A stretch of DNA of 64,000 bases, taken from NCBI RefSeq assembly GCF_009754945.1, contig NZ_WPIN01000029.1, positions 18,346 to 82,345 on the forward strand, in the 5' to 3' direction. The translations under genes were made by a program, and so were the position numbers. Below, piece by piece: positions 16,466-24,741 of this stretch (within the stretch, counting starts at the first letter, position 1; each line of letters opens with the position of its first letter). Source of the DNA: Spirosoma arboris (GTDB lineage: Bacteria > Bacteroidota > Bacteroidia > Cytophagales > Spirosomataceae). The notes under the pieces are model-generated. The model made no database searches and had not been told where the DNA came from. It was given only the letters and a program-made list of their open reading frames with translations.

Positions 16466-17068
16466 CTATTTGAGTGGCACGCTGGGATTTATATCCTTGG
16501 TATTAGTAAGCCGGCTCCAGCCAGCTATGTTCTGCGACTTAATCGTACCATTGTCGTCCAGACTATTAGTGGTAAGTACATAGGCACCATAGTCAAAACT
16601 AATGCTCTCGGCTACAGAATCACAGTTAGCTGAACTGACCGCCATGGTTTTAACGAGGGCTTGTTTAAAGGTGATTTTGTTGATGACAACTTTGGGGCCC
16701 TGTGAAGATTTGATTAAAACAAAATCAACAAGCGGAAACGAACTTCCACTGGCCATAGCTTGAAAGAGCGGCCCCGAAGCCTCATTAACCTGTTTAGTGA
16801 TCACCAGCGGGTTGAAGGTAATTTTTCCGGCACCGGTTGAACCACCCGAAACCGAGTTATTGGTCTGCGCAAAATCAAATTGAATACTCGATACCTGTAT
16901 ATATCCAGTTAGGTCAACTGTGCCCTTATAATCCTGTACGTTATTCAGTTTGGACGGAGAATTTCCAGTTACGGTCGTGATTTTCATATAAATGTCAATC
17001 TGAGCCTTTAACGCTAGTGGACTACAAATGGCGAGGAAAGCGAAGAGGAAGCGAAACCAGGTTTTCAT
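16466..17068 (-). CDS. Exported Hcp-like protein
   Basis: A 200-residue protein with a signal peptide (MKTWFRFLFAFLAICSPLAL, cut after KAQ). The mature part follows the Hcp1 (T6SS tube) family: IDIYMKITTVTGNS at 23-36, GYIQVSSIQFDF, ITFNPLVITKQVNEASGPLF with the typical 'kpiDksSP.L' stretch, and ITFKQALVKTMAVSSAN followed by SISFDYGAYVL, which corresponds to 'E.v.l.f..i...y'. Cytoplasmic Hcp tubes have no signal peptide, and no other T6SS gene is visible in this window. It is therefore likely an Hcp-fold protein adapted for the periplasm or cell surface. Same strand as the T9SS-type protein downstream. Confidence 0.7.
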   Translation of the reverse strand: MKTWFRFLFAFLAICSPLALKAQIDIYMKITTVTGNSPSKLNNVQDYKGTVDLTGYIQVSSIQFDFAQTNNSVSGGSTGAGKITFNPLVITKQVNEASGPLFQAMASGSSFPLVDFVLIKSSQGPKVVINKITFKQALVKTMAVSSANCDSVAESISFDYGAYVLTTNSLDDNGTIKSQNIAGWSRLTNTKDINPSVPLK

Positions 17069-17695
17069 AAAAAGTGGAAGGTTAGGCAGCCGTAACTGCT
17101 TGAATTTTTATTGATTAGTACTGAGACAAAGGTCGCTGGCCACGTTGACTGGGGCTGTCAAAGTTGAGTCATTTGCTAGCAAGTTTGGGACAACGGACTT
17201 AACCTTTATCTCTTACTAGATTGCGCACTGTGGAGGTAATTCGCACGTATATAAGACATGCCGCAGAAGAGATGGTTAAGCACATTTACAACCTATCCAT
17301 CTGGCTCTCAAGTCTCTAAACACCCACATTTATGGGGAAAGTATGCCCCCTTTTCCACATTCAGCAGGGAGTGGCAAAGGCAATGTAAAATACGTAAATG
17401 GTTTACTATCAGGGAAATTGTAAACCATTTGGCAAATTGGCACAGTTTACGCTATATAGGAATCAACAAACGGATTCGCTAGTTGCCAGCAAGTAAAGGC
17501 AGCGTATTTATAGATTATCTACTCAACGTTAAGAAAACTGAAAAGAAAGAAGCTCGGTATTTGCCGGGCTTCTTTCGCTTTGTGTTCTACTTCGAACCAG
17601 CCAATCGCTTCGGTATCGCACCGACGACCTGGTTAGAGGGCTCTTTTTCAACCATTAACCTTATTTGCGAGTCTTGACAGAAAGACCGATTACTG
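17069..17695. other. Intergenic region with a hairpin
   Basis: The 627 bp hold two accidental frames (17258-17482 and 17483-17677) without signal, domain or plausible start context; the second runs through the terminator hairpin at 17545-17576. Nothing else is recognised. It divides a leftward pair from rightward lipoprotein genes. Confidence 0.4.
17545..17576. terminator. Rho-independent terminator
   Basis: GAAAGAAGCTCGG pairs with CCGGGCTTCTTTC (one G-T pair) around a 6-nt loop. T-rich sequence follows on the minus strand (TTTTCAGTTTTCTT). Confidence 0.6.
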
Positions 17696-18010
17696 ATGAA
17701 AAAGCTAAGCGCTATCACCTGCTTACTTAGTATTATTATGGGATGCCATTCCAATTCGGTCCTCCCTGATCAGCCAGTGAAAGCTACTCTATTGGGTATC
17801 GTACCCGTTCCGCTCAATGGGGAATGCTATGCCTTGCAGCTACAAATTGGTGAGTACCGGTACGCTACTAACCCGGCAGACTTTCCCTCAAGTATACCCT
17901 ATACAGTACCTGGCACAATCGTTTATATCACCTACCAGGCCGATACAACTTGTGCCCAATTTGGTGGTGACAGGCGCTACTTGATTCGAGTAACATCGGC
18001 TCATCAATAG
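17696..18010 (+). CDS. Small lipoprotein
   Basis: A 104-residue lipoprotein: signal MKKLSAITCLLSIIMGCHSN with lipobox IMGC (Cys17). The mature part has the strand-rich stretch PVKATLLGIVPVPLNGECYALQ and PGTIVYITYQADTTC, with two cysteines that could form a disulphide (ECYAL, TTCAQF). A small all-beta domain is likely. Similar 'xVPVPLNGECY' proteins are hypothetical in Cytophagales. The ATG lies directly after TTACTG. Function unknown. Confidence 0.65.
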   Translation: MKKLSAITCLLSIIMGCHSNSVLPDQPVKATLLGIVPVPLNGECYALQLQIGEYRYATNPADFPSSIPYTVPGTIVYITYQADTTCAQFGGDRRYLIRVTSAHQ

Positions 18011-18180
18011 ACTAAGCCAAGCGCAATTAAATTATCTAAGGAAAAACGCCTTTCTTGCTTTACTGTCCAAGGGCTTCCGGGAGAGGACTTGTTAGTAATT
18101 TATCGGAATGCCCACTCTTTCAGGGCAAGGTAATTAGATTTATACAGGGAAGAGTCTATGACAGACGAGAGAATTACTTT

Positions 18181-18507
18181 ATGAACAACTTAGTCGCTTG
18201 GGTTACGGACAAATGGGTGATGAATAGTTCCACAAAGGGCCATGGGTTCGTGGTTTGGTACTATGTGGCTAGATACATCCATGTCGAGGAGCTACACATC
18301 AGACTTCGCTTTTACGAGTCTACTTTTCAGCGCGAGCACAACCCGTCTATATCCAAAGCTGATATAGAATTTAGAATTAGAATGGGTATACTGGGTGAGC
18401 GAGGTAGCTATCAATTATTTGAGAAAGAAGAAAATGGACTAAAGCCTATTCGCTCCTTCACGAATGAGATTGACCTGCTTATTCATTTAGATACGGCTGA
18501 AAGATGA
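18181..18507 (+). CDS. Hypothetical protein, 108 aa
   Basis: From the ATG at 18181 this gives a 108-residue soluble protein beginning MNNLVAWVTDKWVMNSSTKG. The frame is open further to 18055, but that extension is Arg/Cys-rich and unlike the rest. The body is mixed alpha/beta (GFVVWYYVARYIHVEELHIR, FYESTFQREHNPSISKADIE) and the C-terminus is acidic. No domain is recognised. It lies 170 bp after the small lipoprotein. Function unknown. Confidence 0.45.
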   Translation: MNNLVAWVTDKWVMNSSTKGHGFVVWYYVARYIHVEELHIRLRFYESTFQREHNPSISKADIEFRIRMGILGERGSYQLFEKEENGLKPIRSFTNEIDLLIHLDTAER

Positions 18508-18626
18508 GTAGTGTCCCACCTGCTTTGCAAAAAAAGTAAGACAAGTGCCTCATCCTGAGTAAGAGCAAGTCATGGTGCCCATAGGGGTAAACCCCGCAGG
18601 TCGACACCCTATGATAAACAGCTTCA

Positions 18627-19243
18627 TTATTTCTTTTTCGCCAGCGCAACTAATTTTCTGAGCGGATAGGCCACATTAAGACTCCATACCCGGTTATATA
18701 CCTTTTCGTCAGGGTTATGGGGGTTGATATTTACCAGGCCAAGCTGTAGGTCAGGTAACCAAAAGGTTCCAGATAATTCATGCGAGTCGTTGATCCTGTA
18801 CCGCCCGACCCTTTACCAATAAGCTGAGCCCCATAGAGGAACCCAAGGTGGCTTGGCGATGACCGCTTGGCGATTGATGGCCCTGGTAGGGTATCGTTAG
18901 CAGCTACTAAGGTGGCTAGGTTAGCGGGACGGTAGTGTCTGGAAGCGAATGCCCCATACTTGGCTAAAACACGGTTTATTCCATCCTTGTCGTGATTGGA
19001 GATGGCTAAATTAAGGGCATTCAAATCTTCGGTATTACTATTAAATTTAGCAAGTCTGGTCGTCTCGGTTATCCGCTGTTCGGCAAGCTCCAGGGAAGCT
19101 GACACCATTGGGAAACTATCCATTTGTTGAGTAGCGTACTCCTCTGGCGAGCAACTGGCTAGGCTTCCCAGCAGGGGCATTAAAGCTAGCCAAAAGAGGT
19201 TTTTGCAGTAGACAGTACCAGACTGTCGAAAAGAAAATTTCAT
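18627..19243 (-). pseudogene. Lipoprotein/outer-membrane beta-barrel gene with deletion and frameshift
   Basis: The ATG at 19243 opens a frame with a lipoprotein signal (LLGSLASC) that ends at 18731, after MNYLEPFGYLTYSLAW. In porin-family barrels this position is followed by several more strands. The next frame continues directly: SGTFWLPDLQLGLVNINPHN, PDEKVYNRVWSLNVAYPLRK and stop at 18627. 'NRVWSLNVAYPL' looks like the last strand of such a barrel. The simplest reading is a small outer-membrane barrel gene that has lost its middle and shifted frame. The truncated 170-residue product may still be made. Two perfect hairpins precede the start codon (19243-19328). Confidence 0.6.
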
Positions 19244-19328
19244 GACTGTAATGGGCATTGGTTCGATATGTCAAAATTCCATTACAGTCACGAACAGGGA
19301 AATAGTTAGTAGTAACTATTTCCCTGTT
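19243..19328 (-). promoter_or_regulatory. Two perfect hairpins in the leader, one touching the start codon
   Basis: Distal hairpin: 16-bp perfect repeat AACAGGGAAATAGTTA (19293-19308) / TAACTATTTCCCTGTT (19313-19328), 4-nt loop. Proximal hairpin: 12-bp perfect repeat TGACTGTAATGG (19243-19254) / CCATTACAGTCA (19279-19290), 24-nt loop; its last base is the A of the ATG at 19241-19243. They are 2 bp apart. They may control translation or be the two ends of a very small insertion. Confidence 0.6.
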
Positions 19329-19746
19329 AAGAGCTACAGTGTTTAGCCAACGCGACCGTCGATGTGGTTCTGAGTAGTAATAGTTCGGCTCGGATGGAGG
19401 CTAATGACGAACATATTACAGATTCACCCGATCACCTAATTACTTATGTATTAGTTGAGTAAAATTACTTATATTGCTTGCAGAATTAACTTTGATGATT
19501 AGGACAGCATAAACGCCAGTCTCGATGAGACTGGCGTTTTTTACGGCAATAAATACTAATCTCCTGCTATACACCTCAAAATCTATTTTGCACCTGTCTG
19601 ATAGTTAATTGTAAGGATCCGTTGCATACCTACTTAGGTCGCCTACCTACAAATCCCCGTCGCTCACATACATTGGTCAGCGCAGCCTTATGAAGCGATA
19701 TACCTTTGAACCAGTTATTTAACTAAACTTTCCTTGACTGACTCAA
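19329..19746. other. Intergenic region
   Basis: Holds the terminator at 19511-19539 and is otherwise featureless AT-rich DNA. It lies between the leftward pseudogene and the rightward small lipoprotein. Confidence 0.4.
19511..19539. terminator. Rho-independent terminator
   Basis: AAACGCCAGTCTC / GAGACTGGCGTTT, a 13-bp perfect stem with a 3-nt loop (GAT), followed by TTT on the plus strand. No rightward gene immediately precedes it, so it may belong to a lost transcript. Confidence 0.7.
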
Positions 19747-19992
19747 ATGGACTACACAAAAAATACCCACTCAGCTATACTTGCCGCCACCTTACTATTT
19801 CTGCTCAGCGCCTGCTCACCTAAAGATCCTATGATTCCTAACGGAACATCAACGTCAACGGCTGGCTCTGCCCGGACATCAGGTTATATCGTGGCTAATT
19901 TCTTAACTGTCGACCAGTATGACTCTGACAATGACACCCCCATCTGCAAAAATGGTTTCCAGGTACCAGTTAGCCAATCCCGCTGTTGTTAG
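19747..19992 (+). CDS. Small lipoprotein
   Basis: An 81-residue lipoprotein: signal with core AILAATLLFLLSAC, Cys23 as the lipidation site. The mature part is Ser/Thr/Gly-rich (NGTSTSTAGSARTSG) and then YIVANFLTVDQYDSDND, ending with a Cys-Cys. It is too short for a known fold; the acidic tail DQYDSDND could bind a metal ion, which is a guess. The start is supported by a correct signal peptide. Confidence 0.55.
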   Translation: MDYTKNTHSAILAATLLFLLSACSPKDPMIPNGTSTSTAGSARTSGYIVANFLTVDQYDSDNDTPICKNGFQVPVSQSRCC

Positions 19993-20161
19993 TAATCTGT
20001 CAAGCAGTTTGCTTCTATCTTACCCACCTCACACGTTGCTTTATAATCGCCCCAGCAGTCTGTTTTTTTAATGAGAATCCTTTTCGGTTTTATGAGATTT
20101 TTAAACGCTTTTACCCTCTTTTTCGTTATATAGGTAAAAAATATCTTTAAATAATACTAGC

Positions 20162-20446
20162 ATGATTGCCGAGGTCCATAACCCAATTCCTACCCTTACT
20201 AGGGAGGACATTCAACAATATGTTGCTACGCATGAGTTTAACGAGATTGGCGACCGGCAGTGGTTTCGGCTCATCCCTCACGGCGAGGATTTGTTTCGAA
20301 CACCCGAGTACGGGTTCTTCTACGGTACGGAGTTAACCACAGGTGATATATTATGGATAGCGGTCGGGCTTAGCAGCGGTTACCAGGCAAGACCCTATAC
20401 TGCTGAATCTATCTCAGCTTCATCTCTTGCCGAAATGCATCAGTAA
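20162..20446 (+). CDS. Hypothetical protein, 94 aa
   Basis: A small soluble protein without a signal peptide: an amphipathic helix REDIQQYVATHEFN, a WFRLIPHGEDLFRTPEYGFF segment and a hydrophobic strand ILWIAVGLSSGYQ. A mixed alpha/beta fold is possible. No family is recognised. The region before the ATG is AT-rich (GGTAAAAAATATCTTTAAATAATA). Function unknown. Confidence 0.5.
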   Translation: MIAEVHNPIPTLTREDIQQYVATHEFNEIGDRQWFRLIPHGEDLFRTPEYGFFYGTELTTGDILWIAVGLSSGYQARPYTAESISASSLAEMHQ

Positions 20447-20778
20447 GTAATAAATAATCAGTTTATAGTATAAATAACCAGGCCTGCTATTTTTTGCTCT
20501 TACCTTTTCTCAATCTTGGCTAGTTCTTCGGAAAAGTACTGCACGGATGGTCAGTCGCTTTAGGGAGGCTAATTCTGCCTGGGTTGACGTTTTCCGTTAC
20601 CTATTTTTTCGATTATCGTCTAAGCCACGATTGCCAGGTTGCAATCAATTAACGGTAGGCGCACTAATGCTGGCTCTGGTAGGGTCAGCATTTTTTAATA
20701 GTAAAACCGCTGCCTACTAATCTTTTACCTGCAAAGTTGTGTATCTGAGAGGTACATATTGGTGTGGATTAGAATGAA

Positions 20779-20803
20779 ATGCCGACCCGGTTCGAGTCGG
20801 CAT
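20779..20803 (+). terminator. Repeat-family hairpin terminator, copy C
   Basis: ATGCCGACCCG / CGAGTCGGCAT with a short loop, followed by TTTTTT. Best for rightward transcripts. Confidence 0.65.
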
Positions 20804-20815
20804 TTTTTATCAAAA

Positions 20816-20845
20816 ACAGCCGACACCTAAGCAGATGTCGGCTGT
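20816..20845. terminator. Second hairpin of repeat copy C
   Basis: ACAGCCGACA / TGTCGGCTGT, 10-bp perfect stem, 10-nt loop CCTAAGCAGA. It could stop the leftward cytochrome peroxidase transcript or stabilise the 3' end. The A5 run on its left gives a T5 on the minus strand. Confidence 0.55.
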
Positions 20846-20934
20846 ATAAACTTTAGATTATCACTGACTTTCTATTACGCAGGAAGCAAATGGTTTGTTG
20901 CTGAAAGTGAGGGAATGGAAAAGTCCCAACCAGA

Positions 20935-22017
20935 CTATCTTGTATTGATTACAGGCTTCGCCGGAGTGGGCGTTGTCATACTGGATTCGGCAAACCGGCA
21001 GTCCTGCAGAAACGAATCGTCGGTCAGAGTACGCAAAAAAGCTACGATGTCTGCCTGTTCTCTAGGGGTGAGCGAAAGGCCAAGAATGCCCGTTTCGTGG
21101 TCTTTTTTCAGAAGGTAGTCCAACGTTTCGCCGTGCTGAACACCCGAGCCATAGTGCGCCACAACTTCTTCTAACGTATCAAATCGACCGTCGTGCATGT
21201 AGGGGGCTGTTACAGCTATGTTGCGCAGGGTAGGTACTTTAAACTTGTAACGATCGTCGTTTTTTAACGTAATGTCAAATTGGCCCTGATCATCGCTTTC
21301 CGTTTTGGATAGACCGTTATTTCGAAACGAGAAGTCAGTGAATAAGGGCTCTGGATGACAACCGCTGCATTTTCGCTCAACCAATATCCAGCCAGCTCGC
21401 TCGTTTGGCGTGAACGTAGCGCCTTCGTTACGTACCGCTCTATCGTAGCGCGAATTAGCCGACACCATGGTGAGTATAAACTGCGAGATTGCTTTTAAAA
21501 GTCGCTCAGCAGTAATATCAGGACTACCAAACGCCTTCGTAAACAGAGGTGGATAATCTCGCTTTTGGCGGAGTTTCTCCAGAATATTTGGCAGCGACTC
21601 ATTCATTTCGGTTTCATTCTGAATAGGGACCAACGGAAATAAATCCAGATCATGTACCCCACCATCCCACCCAAAATGGCTCGACCAGGCCAGGTTTGCC
21701 AGTGGCATTGCATTACGTTTTGTCGACAAATCGTTGATTCCCCGGCTGAGAGCATGACCATGCTGGGTAAAACCCGATGCCTGTTGGTGGCAACTGCCGC
21801 AACTAATAGTATTGTCTTTTGAAAGAAGGGTCTCGTAAAACAGGGCCCTGCCTAGCTCGATTCCGGCTTCGGTCAGTGGGTTTCGTTCGAATGGATAAAC
21901 AGGCTTTGGGAAATGAGATGGCACGTTGAGGAGAGGTGCTTTCTGATGGGCTGAAAAGAAAAATGCCATTATCAGCAATGCGACCGACGTAACAAGTATC
22001 GTTATCTTCAACTTCAT
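20935..22017 (-). CDS. Di-haem cytochrome c peroxidase (MauG family)
   Basis: A 360-residue protein. The N-terminal hydrophobic segment (ITILVTSVALLIMAFFFSA) exports it to the periplasm or anchors it. Two haem-binding motifs are visible: ISCGSCHQQ (73-77) and KCSGCHPEP (217-221), as required by the CCP/MauG family. FPKPVYPFERNPLTEAGIEL is the usual N-terminal approach, RNAMPLANLAWSSHFGWDGG the conserved loop after the first haem, and VPTLRNIAVTAPYMHDGRFDTLEEVV the C-terminal segment. It would reduce hydrogen peroxide or oxidise a small partner using electrons from periplasmic cytochromes. Monocistronic, converging on repeat copy C. Confidence 0.9.
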   Translation of the reverse strand: MKLKITILVTSVALLIMAFFFSAHQKAPLLNVPSHFPKPVYPFERNPLTEAGIELGRALFYETLLSKDNTISCGSCHQQASGFTQHGHALSRGINDLSTKRNAMPLANLAWSSHFGWDGGVHDLDLFPLVPIQNETEMNESLPNILEKLRQKRDYPPLFTKAFGSPDITAERLLKAISQFILTMVSANSRYDRAVRNEGATFTPNERAGWILVERKCSGCHPEPLFTDFSFRNNGLSKTESDDQGQFDITLKNDDRYKFKVPTLRNIAVTAPYMHDGRFDTLEEVVAHYGSGVQHGETLDYLLKKDHETGILGLSLTPREQADIVAFLRTLTDDSFLQDCRFAESSMTTPTPAKPVINTR

Positions 22018-22502
22018 GATGTACAGCCATCAATTCATCTCTAAACCAGAAGAATACGTTTTATTGGCCGATGTTCCACCAATAAAGTCCGTTAAATTAC
22101 TAAAAACGATTGTTTTGTTAACGTATTGTTAGTGTGTTCGTGGAGTTTATGGGGATGCATATCTACTAGAGTAAATAGCCTCAGGAAAGCGATCAACTAG
22201 TTACGGACTAACCGAATTTCCTCCCAAGGTGACAATTAGACCCTGGGTGGTCCGGTTAGCCCCCAAAATTGAAATAATACTCATGAGTTACATCGTAAAG
22301 CCGTTGGGTAGCCTGCTTACAGGAAATTGAACAGATTGCCGTTGATTAGACGAAATGGTTAATGTCAAAACGCACCGAAAGCTATTAAACAAATAATGGT
22401 GGTATAGGAGATAGAAACAGGATGAAAATGAGGAACGTAGCAAATTTGAACTAAGTCCAGGGTATCAAAAGGTTAAGTCTGACAAAAACGATTTATGTAT
22501 GT
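22018..22502. other. Intergenic region
   Basis: The 485 bp between two leftward genes hold only a weak hairpin (TTTATTGG / CCAATAAA, about 22060-22086) just upstream of the cytochrome peroxidase gene. No gene, RNA or repeat is recognised; a promoter for the peroxidase is expected near the hairpin. Confidence 0.4.
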
Positions 22503-23315
22503 CTAACATTGAACAGTCACTCGTAAGAATGTGGCCGGGATGGACGTGCTAGTCTTATCAGCGCTTTTATTTTGGCTGGCGAACAAGTCGTCTAATTCAC
22601 GTTGCAGTTCCGTAGCCTTGCCATTCTTTTCGGCCGCTTCAAAGGCATTCATCGTCGGGCCGTAATAGTTTTTAAACATGTTGACCAGCTCAGAGGGGGG
22701 ATAAGTAGCCTCAAATGTAAACGTATCTCTACTAAAGGTTATGTTCTCCTGAGCTACGCCAGCTTGCTCAAACCGTTCAATTACGTGGCTTTCTATGCCC
22801 CACAACATAGGACTAATGAATCCTTCTGGCGGTGGAGGGGTAAAGGTTGAACTGATTCTTAGTATTTGCGCAACTAGAGTAGGATCACCGGGTATCCAGT
22901 TGCCCATCACGATTCGTCCCCCTGGGCGAGTAACACGAATCATTTCCCTGGCTACGTCAAATGGCGTTGGAGCAAACATGGCTCCGAAGATGCTTACGAC
23001 CAAATCAAAACGATGATCCGCCAATTCAGCCAAATCGGTCGCATCACCTTCCTGAAATGTACAATTGGTAAGACCTTCTGCTTTTGCCCGACGGTTGCCC
23101 GCTTCAACCAGGTTTCGGGCTATATCGACCCCTAAAACCGTGGCCCCCAGTTTAGCTTCCGGGATAGCCGTGGTGCCATCACCACAACCCAGATCAAGAA
23201 CGGTTAGATTCTGGGTAATACCGAGTTGAGCAACTAATGCCGCACCGCTTTCTCGCATGGTTTGGGCAATTTGGGTGAAGTCCCCTTTTTCCCATAAGGC
23301 TTTATTTGGATTCAT
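22503..23315 (-). CDS. Class I SAM-dependent methyltransferase
   Basis: A 270-residue Rossmann methyltransferase. Motif I is VLDLGCGDGTTAIPEAKLGA near 40-59; motif II VLGVDIARNLVEAGNRRA; motif III FQEGDATDLAELADHRFDLV; then VSIFGAMFAPTPFDVAREMI and RVTRPGGRIVMGNWIPGDPT. The layout is like the UbiE/Methyltransf_11 group, but the substrate-binding C-terminus is variable and the acceptor cannot be read off. It lies 159 bp downstream of an AraC-type regulator on the same strand and may be controlled by it. Cytoplasmic. Confidence 0.85.
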   Translation of the reverse strand: MNPNKALWEKGDFTQIAQTMRESGAALVAQLGITQNLTVLDLGCGDGTTAIPEAKLGATVLGVDIARNLVEAGNRRAKAEGLTNCTFQEGDATDLAELADHRFDLVVSIFGAMFAPTPFDVAREMIRVTRPGGRIVMGNWIPGDPTLVAQILRISSTFTPPPPEGFISPMLWGIESHVIERFEQAGVAQENITFSRDTFTFEATYPPSELVNMFKNYYGPTMNAFEAAEKNGKATELQRELDDLFASQNKSADKTSTSIPATFLRVTVQC

Positions 23316-23474
23316 CTGCTTTTGTTTTTAGACATGTGAAGGAAAAATGTCAAACGAGCAGTCAACGCCTTCCGGATTCGTTTTTGTGCTCGTGAGCTTA
23401 CTTGATGAGCACAAATATATTGGGTCGGTAAAGCCTGGGCTTTGCCCACAAGTCCAAACATATGACTAATCGGT

Positions 23475-24251
23475 TCAGACCAGGAGCCGCTGCCTGACGA
23501 ATGCAGGCGCTATGCCGAAACGCTGCCGGAAAGCACGGCTGAAATGGGTCGCATTTTCAAAACCACATTCAAAGCTTGTTTCGCCCACTGTTTTTCCTCG
23601 ATTGGCCAGTAGATGCTGGGCATGAGTTAAGCGTTTTTCCAATAACCATTTACCCGGAGTCGTTTGATAAATCGACTTAAAATCCCGTTTAAATCCTGAT
23701 AAACTACGGGCACATAAAGCCGCAAATTCTTCCAGTTTAAGATTATAACAGTAATTGGCTTCCATTATCAATTGGAGCGATACGCTTTGCGGCTCCTCCA
23801 GCAAAGAACAGAAGTAAGCCAGTAGTTCCTGATTGGCTGTATTGTCAGCTACAGTAAGAATTAATTCTTTAAATTTTAATTCCAGCAAGGCCGGATCAGG
23901 TTGACATTCCTCCTCAACATAAGGAAGCATGGATTGGAAGAAAGTATGAATGGCAATACTGTTGGCCAGGGGCATAACAGGCTCGTGTTTGCGGACTGTT
24001 GACCGAATGGGTGTTGATTTAGCGTTTAATGTTTCGCAGATAAAGGCATCGGGAATAAAAAAAAGGAAGAAACAGAACTCGGTATCAAAAAACTGCTCGA
24101 CAATGCAGGCTCCCTTTCTGACAAACACGCAACTACCCTCCCGCAGGTCGTAAGCACCATGGGCCGTGTGCCAGATTTTTCGGCCTTCCACTACGTATAC
24201 GATATAGTTATGATGGCTCCAGAGATCTTCATACTTATTTTTTGAGACCAC
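23475..24251 (-). CDS. AraC-family transcription regulator
   Basis: A 258-residue protein. The N-terminal 120 residues form a cupin-like sensing domain (VYVVEGRKIWHTAHGAYDLR, EGSCVFVRKGACIVEQFF). The C-terminal 100 residues carry two helix-turn-helix units: LEEFAALCARSLSGFKRDFK and VGETSFECGFENATHFSRAF followed by RQRFGIAPAFVR, the AraC signature. It resembles the ExsA-like group with the 'RKGACIVEQ' loop. The ligand is unknown. It lies upstream of the methyltransferase in the same direction, and both could respond to the same compound. Confidence 0.85.
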   Translation of the reverse strand: MVSKNKYEDLWSHHNYIVYVVEGRKIWHTAHGAYDLREGSCVFVRKGACIVEQFFDTEFCFFLFFIPDAFICETLNAKSTPIRSTVRKHEPVMPLANSIAIHTFFQSMLPYVEEECQPDPALLELKFKELILTVADNTANQELLAYFCSLLEEPQSVSLQLIMEANYCYNLKLEEFAALCARSLSGFKRDFKSIYQTTPGKWLLEKRLTHAQHLLANRGKTVGETSFECGFENATHFSRAFRQRFGIAPAFVRQRLLV

Positions 24252-24741
24252 AATTGAAAATTGTAAAAAGCGTATCCTTGTAGGTCAGCCGTTTGCATCG
24301 GCTGGGATTGGTGGCAATATGGGTATAAAGGTTGTACATTATCGTAGATAAAAACGTCGTGTATTGCTGACAGTATGACTAACTAGGCGGGGAGGAAGCC
24401 GAAGGAACTGGCGTCAGTAAAAGAAACGGAACAGAAAGTGATAATTCGCCATGATTTGTAGACCTGCTTACGAATAAACGAAAATTAGCAGGGCTACCTC
24501 CCAACTCTTTAGGTATCGGTAATCGCTTAACTAATACCTCAATGGTTTCATAAAAAAAGATGAATTAGTTCCTTCTTATGCCAAATGATGGAAGTGCCCC
24601 TTCAAACAGTAAAACACATTGCTTACTAATTCAAACGAGTTGGAGAGTAGAAGTCGACAAGAACGTTCTCTCAATTCCGTAGATTCCCAGTCCCCCAAGT
24701 CAGGTCGCCCCGCGTTGGCACTAAGAACCCCAATCAGTAGA
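24252..24741. other. Divergent intergenic region
   Basis: About 490 bp between the AraC gene (leftward) and the GH97 gene (rightward, from 24742). A short hairpin CAGCCG / CGGCTG lies at 24286-24304. The codons upstream of 24742 (open from 24619) are polar and not a signal peptide, so I count them as leader. No other feature. Confidence 0.4.

Larger units (their letters stand above)
20447..20934. other. Intergenic region filled by repeat copy C
   Basis: Between the hypothetical gene and the convergent cytochrome peroxidase. About 145 bp of unremarkable DNA, then repeat copy C with two terminator-like hairpins. No gene is seen. Confidence 0.5.
20590..20935 (+). repeat. Dispersed repeat, copy C
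   Basis: About 345 bp that align along most of their length with 48590-48966. Shared segments include ATTGCCAGGTTGCAATCAAT against ATTGCCATGCTGCAATCAGT, TAACGGTAGG, ATTTTTTAAT, GGTGTGGAT, the ATGCCGACCC hairpin, CAGCCGACACCTAAGCAGAT, and GTGAGGGAATGGA against GTGAGGTAATGGA. No open frame spans it. It is probably a decayed small mobile unit or a conserved 3' segment that was copied with neighbouring genes. Confidence 0.65.

Noticed and set aside
16466..17068. Possible type VI secretion locus
   Set aside because: Only a single Hcp-like gene is present, with a signal peptide, and no sheath, baseplate or ClpV gene is in the window.
17258..17677. Two small rightward frames
   Set aside because: No signal, domain or start context; the second crosses a terminator hairpin.
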